The notes under the pieces were generated by a model. The model was not told where the DNA came from. It ran no database searches and saw nothing but the letters and a program-made list of their open reading frames with translations. A stretch of DNA of 64,000 nt, taken from Pontiella agarivorans (GTDB lineage Bacteria > Verrucomicrobiota > Kiritimatiellia > Kiritimatiellales > Pontiellaceae). The stretch lies in NCBI RefSeq assembly GCF_034531395.1, contig NZ_JARVCO010000012.1:248001-312000 (forward strand). The letters are read 5' to 3'. The position numbers and the translations under genes were made by a program. Positions 18,247-27,250 of the stretch are shown here, piece by piece; position 1 is the stretch's first letter, and every line of letters begins with the position of its first letter.

Positions 18247-19029
18247 ATGAAAATTATTGTATGCATTAAACAGGTTCCTGAACAGGGACGGATAAGGGTT
18301 GACCCGAAAACCGGGGGTGTTGACCGTGGTGACGGTTATGCCGTCATGAATCCATACGATGAAAGTGCACTGGAAACGGCGTTACGTCTGAAGGATGTTT
18401 TTGACGCGGAAATTACTGTGGTTTCAATGGGGCCTCCGCAGGCGGAGGCGATACTGCGCAAATCTCTCTCCTGCGGGGCCGATCACGCCTTTTTGATTTC
18501 CGATCCGGCGTTTGGCGGGTCCGACGCCTTGGCAACGTCTTATATTCTCTCTCTTGCTTTAAAAACACTTGATTTTGATCTGCTGCTTTTTGGGCGGCAG
18601 GCGATTGATGGTGATACCGGACAGGTCGGTCCTGAAACCGCCTGCCTGCTGGATCTTCCGGTTCTGACCTGTGCTCGTTCTATTAAACCGGTATCCGGCG
18701 GATTTGAGGTGGAATGTATTTCGGATTCCGGGTCCCAATGCTGGAATATTCAATCGCCTTGTGCTCTGACGGTGATTAAGGAGAATAATGAACTGCGCGA
18801 ACCGCATTTTGAGCTTCGGATGTCGGCCAAACGTGCCGTTATTCCAATCCTAGGACGTGCTGAATTGAAGCCGGAGGCAGGACGGGTGGGGGTGTCTGGT
18901 TCGCCTACGCGTGTTGTTGCGCTGAATCGCCTCTCTGTTGAAAATGAAGGTGAAATGCTGACGGGCTCCGTTCCTGAAATGGTTGCAGTACTCATTGACC
19001 GGCTGGAAAAGCGGGGAGCACTGAAATGA
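18247..19029 (+). CDS. etfB: Electron transfer flavoprotein, beta subunit
   Basis: The product (260 residues) opens MKIIVCIKQVPE and holds NPYDESALETALRLKD and the nucleotide-binding signature AIDGDTGQVGPETA at about residues 117-130, typical of EtfB. With EtfA it forms a soluble FAD/AMP or two-FAD electron carrier between dehydrogenases and membrane or ferredoxin acceptors. Its stop overlaps the etfA start (ATGA), indicating coupled translation. No acyl-CoA dehydrogenase or EtfQO gene is adjacent, so the electron donor cannot be inferred. Confidence 0.94.
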   Translation: MKIIVCIKQVPEQGRIRVDPKTGGVDRGDGYAVMNPYDESALETALRLKDVFDAEITVVSMGPPQAEAILRKSLSCGADHAFLISDPAFGGSDALATSYILSLALKTLDFDLLLFGRQAIDGDTGQVGPETACLLDLPVLTCARSIKPVSGGFEVECISDSGSQCWNIQSPCALTVIKENNELREPHFELRMSAKRAVIPILGRAELKPEAGRVGVSGSPTRVVALNRLSVENEGEMLTGSVPEMVAVLIDRLEKRGALK

Positions 19030-19922
19030 ATGAACTCTGGGTTTTTAACGAGCCGAATCAGCCGGTTGTTGATGAGTTGCTCGCAAAAGGCCGGATACTT
19101 GCGGATCAGGCCGGAATGAAGTTGTGTCGGGTATCGGTGGACCTGCCCGACTTTCAGAATGACTATTTTACCCGGGCTCTGTTGACGCTGGTGCAGAAAC
19201 GACGCCCGCAAATCATGCTGTTCGGTGCAACCGCTATTGGAAAAACGCTCGCGCCGACACTGGCTGCCAAACTTGGAACCGGACTCACCGCCGATTGCAC
19301 CGGATTGGAAATTGATCCCGAAACCCAAACGCTGAAAATGATCCGTCCGGCATACAGCGGAAACATTCTTGCCACAGTTATATGTGAAAAACGACGTCCG
19401 CAAATGGCCACCGTCCGCTCCGGTATTTTCGGGCCTGAACCGGTCCAATTCGAGGACATCATCATTCGACCCGATTGTTCCAGCGTTCGGAAGCGGATGC
19501 AGAAAACTCAGAAACTGGACGATGCTGAGCGCGAGAAGTTGCACAGCACGGAATTTATTATCGCCGGCGGGCGCGGAATCGGGGTACCGGAAAATTTCCA
19601 GTGTCTGGAAGAGCTGGCTGAAGTGCTGGGTGGTGCGGTGGGAGCTTCTAAAGCGGTCGTGGATATGGGGTGGAGGAGGTGGGAGCAACAAGTCGGCCTC
19701 AGCGGAAAAACGGTTGCTCCTGTTGTTTATATTGCCTGCGGAATTTCTGGAGCCGTTCAGCATTTGGAAGGGATTCGTCGGGCCGATATTCTGGTGGCGA
19801 TCAATAACGATCCCGAGGCCCCGATTTTTGACTATGCTGATTACGGACTGGTGGGAGATGTACTGGAGATCGTTCCCGAAATGATCCGGCAATTACATGA
19901 GCGGCATTTTCCCGGAAAGTAA
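19026..19922 (+). CDS. etfA: Electron transfer flavoprotein, alpha subunit
   Basis: This 298-residue subunit has the canonical FAD domain near its C-terminus: GGRGIG, GASKAVVDMGW, QVGLSGKTVAPVVYIACG, ISGAVQHLEGI and AINNDPEAPIFDYADYG. The N-terminal half is the pseudo-symmetric domain that pairs with EtfB. Length is slightly short for the family but no motif is missing. The ATG overlaps the etfB stop by 4 bases. A palindrome copy encodes FQCLEE directly after the GGRGIG motif, showing the repeat tolerated inside a conserved domain. Confidence 0.94.
   Translation: MNELWVFNEPNQPVVDELLAKGRILADQAGMKLCRVSVDLPDFQNDYFTRALLTLVQKRRPQIMLFGATAIGKTLAPTLAAKLGTGLTADCTGLEIDPETQTLKMIRPAYSGNILATVICEKRRPQMATVRSGIFGPEPVQFEDIIIRPDCSSVRKRMQKTQKLDDAEREKLHSTEFIIAGGRGIGVPENFQCLEELAEVLGGAVGASKAVVDMGWRRWEQQVGLSGKTVAPVVYIACGISGAVQHLEGIRRADILVAINNDPEAPIFDYADYGLVGDVLEIVPEMIRQLHERHFPGK
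19595..19611. repeat. TTTCCA palindrome, 11 of 12 arm bases
   Basis: TTTCCA-GTGTC-TGGAAG inside etfA; encodes FQCLE. Confidence 0.75.
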
Positions 19923-19937
19923 GTGTAATTGGAAATA

Positions 19938-19961
19938 TTTCACACATTGCAATGTATGAAA
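19938..19961. promoter_or_regulatory. 24-bp palindrome, copy 1 (one mismatch)
   Basis: Half-site TTTCACACATTG followed by its near-exact complement CAATGTATGAAA; only one base pair departs from dyad symmetry. It lies 16 bp after the etfA stop. Confidence 0.7.
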
Positions 19962-19995
19962 TTACATTTATTGCTTTTTTATGGAATTATATCTA

Positions 19996-20019
19996 TTTCA
20001 TACATTGCAATGTATGAAA
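19996..20019. promoter_or_regulatory. 24-bp perfect palindrome, copy 2
   Basis: Half-site TTTCATACATTG and its exact complement. Its centre is 58 bp from that of copy 1, and it lies about 87 bp upstream of the candidate trxB -35. It looks like a paired operator for a dimeric regulator. Confidence 0.7.
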
Positions 20020-20105
20020 AATATGGATGTTTCATTTAATCTGTCCAAGGTGAGTTTTCTGCATGCGGAGGAAGCTGATCAACGGCCAAACAGTTGTAAA
20101 CACAT

Positions 20106-20134
20106 TTGATTAAGGCTGAACGTTCCTGTAGTTT
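20106..20134 (+). promoter_or_regulatory. Candidate sigma70-type promoter of trxB
   Basis: TTGATT (20106-20111) and TAGTTT (20129-20134) with 17-base spacing, 43 bases before the ATG. Confidence 0.35.
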
Positions 20135-20176
20135 CAGCATCCATAAACTTTAATGTATTTAACCGAAGGAACCATT

Positions 20177-21097
20177 ATGGAAAATGTTGTAATTATCGGA
20201 GCTGGAGCAGCGGGATATACTGCGGCGATTTACTGCGCCCGTGCGAATCTTGAACCGCTTGTGATTGAAGGTATGCAGCCGGGAGGACAGCTGACCACTA
20301 CGACGGAGGTGGAAAACTATCCGGGGTTCCCTGAGGGAATCGATGGTACAAAAATGATGGAAAAGTTTCGTGCCCAGGCGGAACGTTTCGGAGCAAAGTT
20401 CCTGCAGTATGATGCCGTGGCTAAGGCTGATTTTTCGCAGAAACCGTATAAGCTTGAAATGATGGCGGGGGATCCGATTGAAGCTAAAACGGTGATTATT
20501 GCCACGGGTGCGACGGCTAAATATCTCGGGCTGGAATCGGAACAGAAATTTATGGGACGCGGCGTTTCGGCGTGCGCCACCTGCGATGGAGCTTTTTATA
20601 AGGATGTTCCGGTCGTTGTGGTCGGTGGCGGTGATACGGCCTGTGAAGAAGCAACCTTCCTTACCCGTTTTGCCTCGAAAGTGACGCTGGTGCACCGTCG
20701 CGATGAACTGCGTGCGTCTAAGATTATGGCTGAACGTACGGTTAAGAATGAGAAAATTGAAATGGCGTGGAATTCTGTCATTGAGGAAATCGTGGGTGAT
20801 GATTCCGGCGTGACGGGAGTGAAAATCCGTAATGTAAAAACGGATGAAATTACGGAAATTCCGGCATCGGGCTATTTCTCAGCGATCGGCCACAAACCGA
20901 ATACAGAACCGTTTGATCAGCTTGAAAAAGATGAAGTGGGCTATCTGATTGCTGATGGTGTAAAAACCAAATTTGAAGGTGTATATGCTGCCGGCGATGT
21001 ATCAGATGCGGTTTATCGTCAGGCGATTACGGCTGCCGGGACCGGCTGTGCTGCGGCGCTGGAGGCGGAGCGTTATCTGGAAGCTCAGGAAGGCTGA
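20177..21097 (+). CDS. trxB: Thioredoxin reductase
   Basis: The product (306 residues) has the FAD motif [12 protein letters not shown] (residues 8-19), [15 protein letters not shown], the redox-active CATC (Cys133, Cys136), the NADPH motif [10 protein letters not shown] and the ending YAAGDVSD. It reduces thioredoxin with NADPH. I use ATG 20177 because GAAGGA lies 6 bases upstream; an in-frame ATG at 20153 would only add eight residues not seen in the family. Two 24-bp palindromes upstream may control it, and a palindrome plus terminator follow. Confidence 0.95.
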   Translation: MENVVIIGAGAAGYTAAIYCARANLEPLVIEGMQPGGQLTTTTEVENYPGFPEGIDGTKMMEKFRAQAERFGAKFLQYDAVAKADFSQKPYKLEMMAGDPIEAKTVIIATGATAKYLGLESEQKFMGRGVSACATCDGAFYKDVPVVVVGGGDTACEEATFLTRFASKVTLVHRRDELRASKIMAERTVKNEKIEMAWNSVIEEIVGDDSGVTGVKIRNVKTDEITEIPASGYFSAIGHKPNTEPFDQLEKDEVGYLIADGVKTKFEGVYAAGDVSDAVYRQAITAAGTGCAAALEAERYLEAQEG

Positions 21098-21103
21098 GCA
21101 CGA

Positions 21104-21120
21104 CTTCCAATGATTGGAAA
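21104..21120. repeat. TTTCCA palindrome, 11 of 12 arm bases, intergenic
   Basis: CTTCCA-ATGAT-TGGAAA, 6 bases after the trxB stop and just before its terminator. Confidence 0.85.
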
Positions 21121-21149
21121 AGCTCCCCGAAATTCGGGGGGCTTTTTTT
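21121..21149 (+). terminator. Rho-independent terminator of trxB
   Basis: CCCCG-AAATT-CGGGG extended by AGC/GCT and followed by seven T. The rnfD stop codon on the other strand overlaps the T tract. Confidence 0.8.
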
Positions 21150-22086
21150 ATCGGTTCATCAGGATCCGTCCGCGCAGTTCGAATGCAATTTTATCGAGCA
21201 GGGGGGCGCAGCTATTGCCGATCAGGACGGCGTAAACAATGGCTTCGGTATAGAAGGTGAACTGGCGGATCAGGGCATTGCTGATTCCGGTGACGATTCC
21301 GCAGATGATCTGTCCGCTTTTGCTCATGGGGGTGGATACGGGGTCGGTCACGATGAAAACTGCGCTGAACAGGACGGCGGCGGAGAGCAGGTTGTATAGG
21401 GGGTCATTTCCGGAAATGGTGGTCATGATGCTGAAGGAGAGCAGGAAAAATACCGGGGTGCGCCAGCCGATGATGCCTTTCCAAATGAGCCATGCCCCGA
21501 TCGGTATCAGGAGCAGCGGAAAGGTTTCTCCTGGACTTCCGGGAACCAGAGTGAACAAGCCTTCCCAGTTTCCTTCGATTTTGCTGAAAAGCCAGTGGCT
21601 GTATTCGAGCGGATAGCTTTCGGAGCGGTAGAGTTCCTGCGGTGTGGCGGTGGAGATGGTATCGATCGCTGGGGAGCCCCAGTTTATAACGGTGGACGGG
21701 TAGGCCAGCATCAGAAAGAGGCGGCCGGACATGGCGGCGTTGAAGCGAAGCGGGCTTCCAATCATTGGAAGTTTAATGATCCATACCATCAGCAGAATGG
21801 CCAACAGCATGGGCGGGAACGGAACGGTGGGAGGAACGCTGGCGGCGAGCAGCGCGGCGCTGAAGGCAGAGCCCATGCAGACGAGGCGGCGTTTGCGTTT
21901 GATGACGAGGGTGTAGAGGGTTTCGGCCATGGAGCCGAGCAGGGAGTAGCCGATGAGGTGCGGCAGGTAGGCTGGATGATACAGGAAACTGTAAATCGAG
22001 CAGGGGGTCAGCAGGGCCAGACAGGCCCAGGCGGCCCCGGCGGATGAGCTGGACCCGATCCGGATGAAGGGCGGTGTTAGAGGCAT
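21148..22086 (-). CDS. rnfD: RnfD/NqrB-like membrane subunit
   Basis: The product (312 residues) is mostly transmembrane (about 8-9 segments). Near the middle is IDTISTATPQELY, equivalent to the RnfD SGATPL motif whose threonine (here about Thr148) binds FMN covalently. A later ITDPVSTPMSKSGQ-like loop also matches RnfD. I start at ATG 22086, which overlaps the rnfC end by 10 bp and has AAGGGA upstream; a longer reading to 22164 lies inside rnfC. With RnfC and RnfG next to it, it should form a membrane electron-transfer module. A palindrome copy encodes LPMIGS. Confidence 0.85.
   Translation of the reverse strand: MPLTPPFIRIGSSSSAGAAWACLALLTPCSIYSFLYHPAYLPHLIGYSLLGSMAETLYTLVIKRKRRLVCMGSAFSAALLAASVPPTVPFPPMLLAILLMVWIIKLPMIGSPLRFNAAMSGRLFLMLAYPSTVINWGSPAIDTISTATPQELYRSESYPLEYSHWLFSKIEGNWEGLFTLVPGSPGETFPLLLIPIGAWLIWKGIIGWRTPVFFLLSFSIMTTISGNDPLYNLLSAAVLFSAVFIVTDPVSTPMSKSGQIICGIVTGISNALIRQFTFYTEAIVYAVLIGNSCAPLLDKIAFELRGRILMNR
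21755..21771. repeat. TTTCCA palindrome, 10 of 12 arm bases, fully self-complementary
   Basis: CTTCCA-ATCAT-TGGAAG in rnfD. Both outer bases changed together so dyad symmetry is kept. Confidence 0.65.
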
Positions 22087-23105
22087 CTTTTCCCTTTCTG
22101 GAGAGTTTCGATTAGCGGGATTCCGGAGGGGCAGACGGCGGCGCAGACGCCGCAGAGAAAGCATTCGGTCATCTGGGCGGTAAAGGCTGTGCTTGTCGTT
22201 TTTCCTTTATTTATTTTTTCGGTTAGGGTGAAGGGGTGAAGGCCGAGCGGGCAGGCGGCATTGCATGCCCCGCAGCGGGTGCAGGGGCGTTCTTCACGGT
22301 ATACTTCATCGCGACGAAGAATGAAAATTGCGAGGGTTGTTTTTCTTATGGTTGAAAATCGGTCGACCTCGCGGCCCATCATCAGGCCGGAGTCGGTGAT
22401 GAGATGCATAGAGGCATCGTAGGGAAGGTTGTATATCTCGAGCAGTTTTCGAATCTCGATGCCGACCGGGACGATGATGTTTTTGTAAAAACCACTTGAG
22501 GGCATGGCCAGCGTGAGCGGCCGTTCCACCACGGGAATGCCGTCGATAATGGCCCGGCCAATGGCGCGCAGGGTCACAACGTTCTGGATCAGGAATCCGA
22601 GCTCAAAGGGACGGGTTCCGGCAGGTGGTCTTTTTCCCGTCAGTTTTTCAATAATCAGTTTTTCTGCGCCGGCCGGATATTCTCGGTTGAAGCCGACGAT
22701 GATGAACTCGCCATAGTATTTATTGAGTTCTTTGATCAGATCGGGATCGTTCTGGACGGCGAGGACGATTTTTGTGGATCCTGTGGCTTTAACACAGGCG
22801 TTGGCACCGGCGGCGACCCAGAAAGAGTCCTGAAGCAGGACCGATTTGTCGATGCTGATGCCGGGTTCGCATTCGATGCCGTTGATGACCAGCGTGTGTG
22901 CATTAAGGTTGGCTTGCAGTTTTTTCGATGTCGGGTATCCGCCTCCCCCCATACCGATGAGGCCGATTTCGTCGAGAAAGGCCGGGAAGGTTGCTGGGTC
23001 GATTTTGTCGAGGCCGGGGTAGATGCGTTCGGGACGTGGAAAGGGCGTTTCCAGCATCTGGAAATCCACGAGATTATCCCAATCGATCTTAATGGTACGG
23101 CGCAT
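22077..23105 (-). CDS. rnfC: RnfC-like NADH/flavin and iron-sulfur subunit
   Basis: The 342-residue protein has the NADH/FMN-binding segment GMGGGGYPT (residues 51-59), NGIECEPG (75-82) and two 4Fe-4S sites: CTRCGACNAAC (Cys 275, 278, 281, 285) and CFLCGVCAAVC (Cys 315, 318, 321, 325). Typical RnfC is longer, with an N-terminal barrel-sandwich stretch and a variable C-terminal tail; both are reduced here. It would feed electrons between NADH or ferredoxin and RnfD/RnfG. It lies 6 bp after rnfG and overlaps rnfD. A palindrome near the N-terminus encodes FQMLET. Confidence 0.87.
   Translation of the reverse strand: MRRTIKIDWDNLVDFQMLETPFPRPERIYPGLDKIDPATFPAFLDEIGLIGMGGGGYPTSKKLQANLNAHTLVINGIECEPGISIDKSVLLQDSFWVAAGANACVKATGSTKIVLAVQNDPDLIKELNKYYGEFIIVGFNREYPAGAEKLIIEKLTGKRPPAGTRPFELGFLIQNVVTLRAIGRAIIDGIPVVERPLTLAMPSSGFYKNIIVPVGIEIRKLLEIYNLPYDASMHLITDSGLMMGREVDRFSTIRKTTLAIFILRRDEVYREERPCTRCGACNAACPLGLHPFTLTEKINKGKTTSTAFTAQMTECFLCGVCAAVCPSGIPLIETLQKGKRCL
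23048..23064. repeat. TTTCCA-N5-TGGAAA palindrome, perfect arms
   Basis: Spacer GCATC, perfectly dyad outside the centre except the inner bases; in rnfC, encodes FQMLE. Confidence 0.85.
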
Positions 23106-23111
23106 GTATTC

Positions 23112-23621
23112 TTATGGTTTGGTCCATTCGGGCGGCGACTCCATCTGCAGAGCAACATGCCGCGCAAGGTAGTTTAAATATCCAGAGGTTTTTATCCCAT
23201 AGCGTGTGGCGCCGGACAAGGCATCAACGGCCGATTTTTCCGCATGGGGATCGAACGGGACGTTTTGGAACTGTTTAAGGACGGCTTTGACCTGCTTGCG
23301 GTCTTTGGCATTTTTTATTTTTCCAATGTCTGGAAAAACCGCTTCGCGCAGGATGTAGCCGGTTTCGGTTTTATCGACGATGACCACACCTGTAATGGTT
23401 TTAAAGGATTCGATTTCGCGGAAAGCCACACCGGTTTTCGGTATCCCTTTTTCATCGAAGCCGATATAGAGCTCTTTAATTGTGCGTGAATAGGGGATAG
23501 GGGATTCGGCCGTCCGCAGGCCTTTGAGCGCGCGGGTGACCGTGTCATGTACATTTTCCGCCCCAGCAGATGCCGCGGTGCCGAGGGCGATGAGAAGAAT
23601 GGTTTTTTTTAATATGTTCAT
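23112..23621 (-). CDS. rnfG: RnfG-like periplasmic FMN-binding protein
   Basis: The 169-residue protein starts MNILKKTILLIALGTAASAGA, a signal peptide or N-terminal anchor. It ends with an FMN-binding domain whose flavinylation motif DALSGATRYG places the acceptor threonine at about residue 139. Flavinylation by an ApbE enzyme would be needed; no apbE is in the window. I use ATG 23621; a longer open frame to 23798 would run into the porin gene. A hairpin separates it from the porin upstream. A palindrome copy encodes FPDIGK. Confidence 0.85.
   Translation of the reverse strand: MNILKKTILLIALGTAASAGAENVHDTVTRALKGLRTAESPIPYSRTIKELYIGFDEKGIPKTGVAFREIESFKTITGVVIVDKTETGYILREAVFPDIGKIKNAKDRKQVKAVLKQFQNVPFDPHAEKSAVDALSGATRYGIKTSGYLNYLARHVALQMESPPEWTKP
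23320..23336. repeat. TTTCCA-N5-TGGAAA palindrome, perfect arms
   Basis: Spacer ATGTC; in rnfG, in the frame giving FPDIGK. The identical 17-mer recurs in miaA. Confidence 0.85.
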
Positions 23622-23672
23622 GGGTAATACAACGGCAAGGATAGCGGTTTTCTGACGGGGGGATAAGCGAAA

Positions 23673-23702
23673 ACCGTCCCCCCGTACCAAAGCGGGGACG
23701 GT
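23673..23702 (-). terminator. Hairpin between porin gene and rnfG
   Basis: ACCGTCCCC pairs perfectly (9 bp) with GGGGACGGT around a 12-base loop, followed by TTTT on the minus strand. It could reduce read-through or stabilise the porin mRNA 3' end. Confidence 0.55.
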
Positions 23703-23724
23703 GATGAGGCCGCGTGAATCGGTG

Positions 23725-24960
23725 TTAGTTAAAGATCCAGCCCAGGCCCATGTTGTATTTAGTGACGACGTCTGAACTGGCGGCTTCGGTGTCAGCAAAC
23801 TGCACGTCTGCTTTGATGACGAAGTTCCGGGTCAGCAACCAGCTGGCTCCGAGGGTGATTTCGGTGCGGTCGTTGGCGGCATCGCCCGATCCGCCGTCCG
23901 CCGCTTTATGCTCGGTGTCGTACGCTTCGTAGCGGACGAACGGAATCAGGGCGGAATCTTTCAGTTTGCCGGTTTTCCATGTTTCGGGCAGCACGTCGAC
24001 TCCGGCTTCGAGATACCAGCCGAAAATTTCCTCTCCGGCGCCGTTGCCGTATGCGGCATCGAGCCCGTCCGCGTCGGAATTCGAGCCGAAGGCGGCAACG
24101 CCGCGGAGCTGCACGCGGGAGATCTGATATTCGAAGTCGGCCGAGATCATGGAGAAGACGTTGTCGGTGGAGTTGGTTCCGCTCGGGCTTCCGCCCTTGT
24201 TCTGGTTATCGGTTCCGCCATAGTAGCCCGAGATTCCGACGCGCAGATCCTGGTCGTCGGTCGAGACCGGAAAGACGTCGAGCCGGCCGGTGAGCGCACC
24301 GTCGTTCAACCCCGGGCGGCCTTTGAGGCGTCCGCCGCGGATTCCGTCGGAATTGCTGAAACCCGATTCGTTCAGTCCGGCGACGGCATAGACCTCGTAG
24401 TTCAGCCAGCTCAGCGGATAACCGAACAGGCCGATGCCGTCAACCATCCAGGTGGAGGGGATGATGTATTTTGCCATGTTCGGGCGTTCGACACCATTGA
24501 ACAGGGTGGGTTCGTGTTTCTGGTTGATGATGCCGAGGGGCGCGAGCATGCGGCCTGCACGGATATTCACGGCGTCGTCGAACAGGAAGTCCACGAAGAG
24601 CTGCTCGATCAGCAGGTATTCTTCGTCGGTTGAGGCGTGTTCCAGCTCAACCTCAGAGGTGAGCTTGATCCATTCATTAAAATCGTAGCCGATGTACATC
24701 ACCAGGCGGTGGATATCGAGCAGGTCATTGCCACTTTCCTCCCAGTTGGCGTGGATTTCCCCGTATCCGCCGAGGCGGAACTTGCTGCCCGTGCTTTGGG
24801 TTACTGCGGCGAGGTCGTTTTGACTGCCTTTCAGGGCGGCGATTTCGGCTTGGGTTTCGGCCATCTTTTTTTCAAGGGCGGCGAGTCGATCTTCGTTCTG
24901 AGCAGCGGCGGCAGTTGCGGCAGCGGCGAGGCCGCTCATCAGTAGGTTCCTGCAGTTCAT
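23725..24960 (-). CDS. Outer-membrane porin with N-terminal coiled coil (OprO/OprP-like)
   Basis: The product (411 residues) has a signal peptide rich in Ala, a short coiled coil at about residues 22-46 (DRLAALEKKMAETQAEIAAL) and a barrel starting FRLGGYGEIH. Segments EVELEHAS, INIRAGRMLAPLGI-like and FNGVERPNMAKYIIPSTW are characteristic of the phosphate-selective-porin-like family. It ends GLGWIFN. Its place at the head of the rnfG-rnfC-rnfD genes suggests an outer-membrane partner for this redox set, but a general porin is also possible. Substrate is unknown. Confidence 0.82.
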   Translation of the reverse strand: MNCRNLLMSGLAAAATAAAAQNEDRLAALEKKMAETQAEIAALKGSQNDLAAVTQSTGSKFRLGGYGEIHANWEESGNDLLDIHRLVMYIGYDFNEWIKLTSEVELEHASTDEEYLLIEQLFVDFLFDDAVNIRAGRMLAPLGIINQKHEPTLFNGVERPNMAKYIIPSTWMVDGIGLFGYPLSWLNYEVYAVAGLNESGFSNSDGIRGGRLKGRPGLNDGALTGRLDVFPVSTDDQDLRVGISGYYGGTDNQNKGGSPSGTNSTDNVFSMISADFEYQISRVQLRGVAAFGSNSDADGLDAAYGNGAGEEIFGWYLEAGVDVLPETWKTGKLKDSALIPFVRYEAYDTEHKAADGGSGDAANDRTEITLGASWLLTRNFVIKADVQFADTEAASSDVVTKYNMGLGWIFN

Positions 24961-25208
24961 CTTATCTCCTTATGTTTCTGAAACGGGCCGGTGTACGGAC
25001 CGGAACCATCGGAATACAGTACGACGGACAATTCAGCAGCTGATGAGCCGGGACAAAGAGGGGGCGGAGCCCCAAGGGAGTTTCCTGAATTGAAGTTGTC
25101 TAAACCAAATGGTTCCGTATCCAGTATGCTGTTCAGCCTCAGAACCCGCGTACCGGCAAAAAATATGTCTAAACAACCTTCAGGCTTATCCTGACAGGGA
25201 GAACATTT

Positions 25209-25225
25209 TCCAATGACTGGAAAAC
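25209..25225. repeat. TTTCCA-N5-TGGAAA palindrome, perfect arms, intergenic
   Basis: Spacer ATGAC, 100 bp upstream of the gap -35 box. Confidence 0.9.
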
Positions 25226-25324
25226 ATCCGATAAATTAGCCTCGATTAAAACAAAGTCAAACGATTAATGGTATTAAATCTAAACAAGGGTATGGATCTC
25301 CTAATAAAAACCGTTGCAGAGTGG

Positions 25325-25353
25325 TTGACGGGTTTTTTGCGGTTGGGTAGGGT
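25325..25353 (+). promoter_or_regulatory. Candidate sigma70-type promoter of gap
   Basis: TTGACG (25325-25330) and TAGGGT (25348-25353) with 17-base spacing. Confidence 0.5.
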
Positions 25354-25368
25354 GTGCGCTCATTTTGA

Positions 25369-26406
<1,038 letters not shown>

Positions 26407-26425
26407 GCCCGATCGATTCTTCGAT

Positions 26426-26461
26426 AAAAAAAGCGTCTCCAATGCGGAGGCGCTTTTTTTT
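26426..26461 (+). terminator. Rho-independent terminator of gap
   Basis: AAAGCGTCTCC pairs with GGAGGCGCTTT (one G-T pair) around AATGC, with flanking A and T tracts; it could work in both directions. Confidence 0.9.
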
Positions 26462-26521
26462 GTTCCACAGCAGGCCGTTGGCGTACGGTTGGATGTTGGA
26501 GAATATCTCTCTGGATAATTT

Positions 26522-27118
26522 TCAGAATCCGGTGCCGGCGCCGATGCTGAAGAAGGGGGTCCAGTCGTCGTAGGGCGATTTGCTGTCTTGCAGGAGGTCG
26601 AACATGACTTCTGCATAGATCCAGCTTTTTTCATAGAGCGGCTGGCGGACGCCGCCGCCGGCGAAAATATAAGGGATCCATTCCCGTTCTGAACCGCCGC
26701 CGCGATAAAAGAGTTCATAGTTATACATGGCCGGTTCGAGCTGGGCATAAAAAATCTGGTTAATGCGGTAACGGCCGAAAAGGCTGCCGCCATAATTACT
26801 GCTGGTTCGTGAGTCGCCATACCGGTCGTCCCGAATGTAGTCATACCGAACTTTTACACCCGAAGATAATTTCGGGGTCACGTAATAGCCGACCATCGGT
26901 TCAATTCCGATCACCGAATAATCGCCGAACGATAAATTAATGAAGCCGCCGAAATACAGATTGTCACGGAAACGGTTTGGGGATTCGCTCAGCGAAGGTT
27001 CCTGAATATGGGATATCGGGGAAGCTTTTTTATTCGCCGTTTTAATCTGTTCCTCCTGTGCCGGAAGATTCGCGTTGCCGATGAACAGTACGAATGAAAT
27101 CCAGATTGCTTTTTTCAT
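26522..27118 (-). CDS. Small outer-membrane beta-barrel protein, unknown function
   Basis: The product (198 residues) has a signal peptide (MKKAIWISFVLFIGNANLPAQ), then about eight amphipathic strands: YFGGFINLSFGDYSVIG, KLSSGVKVRYDYI, GGSLFGRYRINQIFYAQ. The C-terminal GAGTGF ends in Phe, the BAM-recognition type. This is an OmpA/OprF-barrel-like size (8 strands), but no family-specific motif is seen. It is convergent with gap. Confidence 0.7.
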   Translation of the reverse strand: MKKAIWISFVLFIGNANLPAQEEQIKTANKKASPISHIQEPSLSESPNRFRDNLYFGGFINLSFGDYSVIGIEPMVGYYVTPKLSSGVKVRYDYIRDDRYGDSRTSSNYGGSLFGRYRINQIFYAQLEPAMYNYELFYRGGGSEREWIPYIFAGGGVRQPLYEKSWIYAEVMFDLLQDSKSPYDDWTPFFSIGAGTGF

Positions 27119-27250
27119 AAAATTCTCCCCGGGGATGTTGATTGAATCGCAATCAGGTTAAACGGTTCTTTAATTTCCGTCCAATTATTTCATAGGCAGG
27201 TGCCGGGGCTGTATCGTCATGCCGGGGGGCGGTTGGAGTCGGGTTTTTAT

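Noticed and set aside
21148-23621. A complete Rnf complex
   Set aside because: Only C, D and G-type genes are present; flanking genes are trxB, a porin and gap, with no A, B or E.
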